A DNA stretch of 64,000 nt from Quillaja saponaria (Eukaryota; Streptophyta; Magnoliopsida; Fabales; Quillajaceae), in assembly GCA_029379385.1 (NCBI GenBank), contig CM055611.1, positions 18,360,062 through 18,424,061 of the forward strand. The letters run 5' to 3'. The first letter of the stretch is position 1, and the number at the start of each line of letters is the position of its first letter. This document shows positions 59,761-64,000 of the stretch, piece by piece. The notes under the pieces were generated by a model that saw nothing but the letters and a program-made list of their open reading frames with translations, had not been told where the DNA came from and ran no database searches. The position numbers and the translations under genes were made by a program.

Positions 59761-59935
59761 ACACTCATTCTTATTCTTAAACCCATTATTTCATAAGAGT
59801 TAAGTCAGAGACTTTTCCATACCAAAAAAATCAGAAAAAAGAAAAGTTGAGGAGCTTCATTGTTGCAAGCAAAAAAAAATAAAAAAAATAAAAATTTCTT
59901 CCTACAAAAAAAAAAAAACCAGAAAGAAAAAGGAG

Positions 59936-61061
59936 ATGAGGAAATTCCGCAGGACTGTAATAATTATACCCGATGAAATAATCATAGATATCCTCTCACG
60001 GCTGCCCGTGAAATCCCTGACCCGTTTTGGGACCCTATCAAAATGGTGGTCCAACTTCCTCAAAAGTTCAGAATTTGTGGGGGACCACCTCCGCCGCTAC
60101 GCCGAGAAAGACCCTTCATTGCTTCTTTTCTGTACTCTTCCAGGCAACCATTATTTATTTTATCGGCTTCAAACTGATATATCCGATGAACTTCAACAAG
60201 TTGACATTCCAATCTCCCAGAATTGGGATTCTTTTTTCGAGATTTCTGGTTGTTGTAATGGTTTGGTTTGTGTTTTTTCTTGTAGTCATACTCCCTCTGA
60301 TCCCTGAGTCTGAGTCTTTTAAGCTTTGCTTATGGAATCCAGCTACCAAGCAAATCAGACAGCTCCCCAATACCCGGAATGAATCAGAAACTATTCGCAC
60401 TATCGGATTTGGTTACGATTCCAATACCAACGATTACAAGGTAGTGATAATTAACTATTTTGATGATGATGATGATGCTTTTTATGATAACTTTCGTGTT
60501 TTTCAAGCTGAGATGTACTCATTGAGCACTGGGTGCTGGAAAAAAATCAAGAGTGATGTTGATTTTCAGGATATGTTTATGGAAGATAGTTCAGTAACAG
60601 TAAATGGAATGCTGTTTTGGAGAGTGGAAGAGGAAGAATACCAATTTGTCCTATCTTTTGATATGGGTAAAGAAGAATTTAGGATAATAGTAATGCCTGA
60701 TTCAATTGAATATTGTTATCGAATTGCAAAATTTAAGGATTCACTTGTCTTGCTTTCTGAGTTCTACGAAGATGCAGGCTTGGGTTGGGCTGTTTCTGTT
60801 GATTTATGGGTGATGGAGCATAATTGTGATGGTGGGCAGAGTTGGTCTAAGCTATTTACTGTTGGAACCTTCTACAAGATAAACTGTCCAGTGGGTATTT
60901 GGAAAAATGAAATTTTCATTCAGGGCTATAAATATACAGAAGAGGAGTCTGGTATGCTTTTGTGCAATCCTACTAACAATGAGATGAAGATTCTTACTGA
61001 TATTGGATCTGCACATTTGTATGATGTTTTTAACTACGTAGAAAGCCTGGTTCCAGTTTAA
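59936..61061 (+). CDS. F-box protein with FBA/kelch-like associated domain, broken by one +1 frameshift
   Basis: Substrate receptor of SCF ubiquitin ligases by family. The F-box is near residues 10-55 (PDEIIIDILSRLPVKSL, then TLSKWWSNFLKSSEFV; here KWW replaces the usual K.W). Then come ISGCCNGLVCV, LWNPATKQIRQLP, IGFGYDSNTNDYKVV, EMYSLSTGCWKKI and VNGMLFWR, the normal order of the F-box-associated domain. The first frame ends at TGA 60305-60307 just after SHTPSDP, and the next frame resumes with ESESFKLCLWNP without loss, so a single extra base at about 60299-60305 is enough to explain the break. Without it the length is 374 residues, normal for the family. It may be a young pseudogene or a sequencing error. 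Only the N-terminal 123 residues would be made as read. Confidence 0.85.
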
Positions 61062-61624
61062 TACTATGGAGATGAATAATGCCATAATGGAGAGGAACTG
61101 AGGAAGTTCATTTCAATTAGAGACAGGTTTGCATTACTTGACAGCTTTTGTTTGGCATTCACATATAAGGCCAAACCTCTCATCTAAACAAATAATGTTT
61201 TGTTTCTGTTCTTTTTTTTTTTTTTTTTTTTTTTTTCGTTTTGAAGTCTGTTATGAACTATGGAATGGCGTATACTTTTGTTCTCCTCCCACCTAATTGG
61301 AGAAAAACGAATAAACGTTTTAGTTTTGAATTTAGATATCCTTCTTTTTTGTAGTCTGAGTCTCTGAGATGCTCAGATGCATGTCTTCAATGGTGCATGA
61401 TTGCAAGTCACATGGTGGAACTTTGTGGTCCCTTAAATTCATATGTATGCTGTTTAGTCATTCTTCAGTTGGAGAATTATTATTGTGATTGTGCTTTATT
61501 GACCTTATAATAATTAAAAGCCAAGTACCCTACTTCCATAAAATGATATGGGAGACCAAGTACGTTTGGAAGACCGTTTCTACTCCCTATTCTAATCTAA
61601 AAGACATTGACATTCTCTTTGGGC
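61062..61624. other. F-box 3' flank and spacer
   Basis: 3' UTR-like, with a T-rich run of about 28 nt at 61211-61238. No gene seen. Confidence 0.5.
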
Positions 61625-62330
61625 TGCCAGTTTGTATTTGCTACAAAGTGAATTGACTGATTGGCTCAAACAAGTTCATATTCCATATATAAACATGGTC
61701 AAGTTTGAAATTTGATCTCCAGATCACGGGTTGCTGTAATAGCATACTTTGTGTAAATCATATATCCGTAGCCTCTAAGTTCACACTTTGCTTATGAACC
61801 TAGGCACTAGTTTGGACACTTCTGGAAACAAATAGGTCTCTTGCCGTGCACTAAAATAATCTCTAGCTCTGTTGGATTCGGTTTCAAGAAATGAGTGTTA
61901 TTATTTTTGATGATATTGATGATTAGAATATCAGATTTGAAAAGGATTCTTCTGATTGAGATTTACTCCTTAAGAATGGTGATTTAGAACATGCTGGTCT
62001 TGAAAATTATTTAGAAACAACTGTGGAGCTTTGTTTTGGTTGTGGTTACAGTATGTCCTCTAATTTGAGAAGAACGGAGAACTGTTCAAGAAGATAGCTT
62101 TCCTACTCTGGTAAATTATTCCCATATGTTTTCTATAAGAAACTAACAGTGTATGGAAGTTCACTTGTTATGGCTTTGCAATACTATGAGACCGTAGACT
62201 ATCTTGTTGATTAGTGGTGCTGGCGGATTTTCTGTGTAAGTGGCCAGTGTTGGACTAAGCTACTCAACTGTAGTATCTTTTCAAGAGCATCCGGTTGGTA
62301 TATGGAAGGAATAGGATAAAGATTGTGGGT
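61625..62330 (+). pseudogene. Decayed tandem F-box/FBA copy
   Basis: Nucleotide blocks match the F-box gene upstream in order: 'caaacaagttcatattcca' to 'cttcaacaagttgacattcca'; TCACGGGTTGCTGTAAT to TTTCTGGTTGTTGTAAT; CACACTTTGCTTATG to AAGCTTTGCTTATGG; 'gttggattcggtttc' to 'atcggatttggttac'; GAGATTTACTCCTTAAG to GAGATGTACTCATTGAG; TCACTTGTTATGGCTTT to TCACTTGTCTTGCTTTC; and 'ggccagtgttggactaagcta' to 'gggcagagttggtctaagcta', then 'ccggttggtatatggaa' to 'ccagtgggtatttggaa'. Stops and frame changes occur throughout (CLW reads CL-stop). The F-box itself is not recognisable. Confidence 0.8.
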
Positions 62331-64000
62331 GGAAGGATTTTTTACCATTCATATGATGTTTCTGATTTTGCAGAGAGCTTTTTTTACTATTCATATAATG
62401 TTTGTGTTTCTGATTTGAGGCAGTTCCTGAAGCATTTTCAGCTGTTTAATTATTCTTGTGGTTGAGTTGTTTTGATCCTCATAGAAGTAGAAGTTGCTAT
62501 TCCTCAAAGCTGTAGAAACTGTTGTAAGAGTCTATACTTTTTCTGTAAAAAAAAAGTAAAATATTGTCGATCTCCCAATTTTTATCTTGATCACTCTCTC
62601 TCGTACACATGTAAACTAATTTTAGATTGCTATCCTTTTGAGACTGAAGATTGCAAAACCTAGTTGCTTGGCTGAGTTAGTGCTTATTGTTTTTTTTGAC
62701 AGAGCTGTGAGACGGTGCTAACTTCTGCTATGATGCTGTGTTTTCTTGTCTGAGATATCCGCAGATGGTATTCCAAAAGAATGCATTGTACTCTTTTGTA
62801 ACAACCATTTACTTCTACCAATAAAACTTCCCAGTTGGAAGAAAACTTTGATGAATGAATTTAGAGAGAATTTTGATATTTGGGACAGCAAAAATTCAAT
62901 TTATTGACAGATGGAGAGAAAATTTTGTTGTTTGATTATGAGATATCATTATTTACAATTTTTTTCTTATATATATATTGTAAGGAGTATGTGTAAGGGG
63001 GATGAATCAAACTTTTGAGTGATTTTCTGTACTAATTCTACTTTCTCTCCTTCCTAAACTAGAAAAAAGTTGTCATCTCTTTTTCAAATTTTATTTCATC
63101 ACTTAAATTTTTATAATTTCCTTTTCCCTTTAGTTTGTCCTAGAACTAAAATTTTGTCCAAATTTTACTTATTTGTGGTATAATCCAATTCTCACTATCC
63201 GTTGTGGTTTATGCATTATTGATCTGCTAGCCTCTACTAATTTGCTCACACAAATCTATCTCCAATAAAAAAAAAAAAAAAAAAAAATTCATGTGAATAG
63301 GACGTGTATCACATTTCATTGAACCTTAAATTTTCAAAATCAATCTGAAGTTTTCTCATCATCCATGAATTCTAACCCATATACTGGGACATGAAATGAG
63401 ACAGGGAAATGGGACATTGGATCACCATCCACTCGGAATAAGGTTTTACCCCTTCAACCAATTTTTATTTATTTTATTATTATTATTATTATTTTAATGG
63501 AATGAATTGTTATTTTCTTGATAGAATTGGGAACTTGCATATAAATTACTATGAATAATGTGTCTTTTTTGTTATTGTACTAAGAATTTCAGATCAAATA
63601 AATTTTTTATATTGTATTAAGAATCTAAGATCAAATTGAGTTTTTCCCGAAAAGTAATCAGCCAATCATAGATCCAGCACCAAAATCATGGGGCTGGGCT
63701 GTCCATGAGTTCTTTTAACTGGAGAACCTCAGGCCCATTGGCAAACAGTTTTTCAACAAATTAAGCCGATTACCATTTGTCAACACTCGAGAAGGAGAAA
63801 ATCCTAGCGAGCTTCTACAGATAGTTTTTTATTTTTAAAATATATTTATTTGTTACACAATGATTATCTTTTCTTATTCTTAGGAAAACACAATTTAAGA
63901 AAATATGTTAATAATATTGAGAAATTAATTAAGCAAAATGCCATCAACTGCTACTTTTTATATGATTTTTAAAAAATAAAAATAAAAATTGAATCATACA
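62331..64000. other. Intergenic tail of the window
   Basis: AT-rich, with an A-run at about 63269-63287 and a (TTA)n-like run near 63474-63495. No supported gene, RNA gene or defined element. Confidence 0.5.

Larger units (their letters stand above)
55704..59935. other. Intergenic, CML to F-box gene
   Basis: AT-rich. Holds a CA/TA microsatellite (56745-56800), a doubled about 34-bp unit containing ATAACAGAAGTGCTC (57247-57295), a degenerate 30-bp tandem array (58855-59130) and, nearer the F-box gene, a duplicated promoter-like segment (59326-59355 and 59722-59760). The ORF at 58401-58664 sits in retrotransposon-like DNA and is not called a gene. Confidence 0.5.

Noticed and set aside
1..64000. 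CRISPR array, operon, phage or bacterial-type system
   Set aside because: The window is spliced plant nuclear DNA; repeats seen are transposon-derived or simple-sequence.

Overview
The window is nuclear DNA from a dicot-type flowering plant. The genes have GT-AG introns, AT-rich introns and intergenic DNA, plant-only families (LBD, MAP65, P-class PPR, FBA-type F-box) and many degraded plant transposon fragments. Homologies come from reading translations against remembered family sequences; no database search was run. The species cannot be fixed from the sequence alone.

Layout. (1) 464-4493 (-): 12-exon MAP65 microtubule-bundling protein, with a 5' UTR exon near 5163-5230. (2) 5.2-9.1 kb: repeats, including a LINE RNase H remnant. 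(3) 9132-11024 (+): intronless protein that joins an integrase-like HHCC zinc module to a FAR1-like zinc module, so it is probably transposon-derived. (4) 14692-17872 (-) and 28266-31122 (+): two LATERAL ORGAN BOUNDARIES DOMAIN genes (LBD19-like and LBD18-like), divergent, separated by about 10.4 kb of AT-rich DNA. Both carry the same 17-nt element upstream in the same gene-relative orientation. (5) 31981-35151 (-): P-class PPR protein. (6) 39145-52476 (+): 11-exon BIG-type Sec7 ARF-GEF, closest to BIG3, whose large introns hold several transposon relics. (7) 55107-55703 (+): four-EF-hand calmodulin-like protein. (8) 59936-61061 (+): F-box/FBA gene, followed by a decayed tandem copy at about 61.6-62.3 kb.

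The genes belong to unrelated processes (cytokinesis microtubules, lateral root and auxin transcription, organelle RNA, vesicle trafficking, calcium sensing, ubiquitination). They do not form a cluster. From memory, the BIG3/PPR pair matches adjacent Arabidopsis loci At1g01960/At1g01970, and the LBD pair matches adjacent At2g45420/At2g45410.

The most notable points are: the 17-nt element shared by the two LBD promoters; the HHCC + FAR1-like double-zinc protein; an unexplained 109-codon open stretch in BIG3 intron 5 next to a MITE and a primer-binding-site-bearing tandem repeat; and five +1 frameshifts in four otherwise well-conserved genes (every one an insertion). The frameshifts look more like insertion-biased consensus error than biology. 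I did not see a convincing new multi-gene system.
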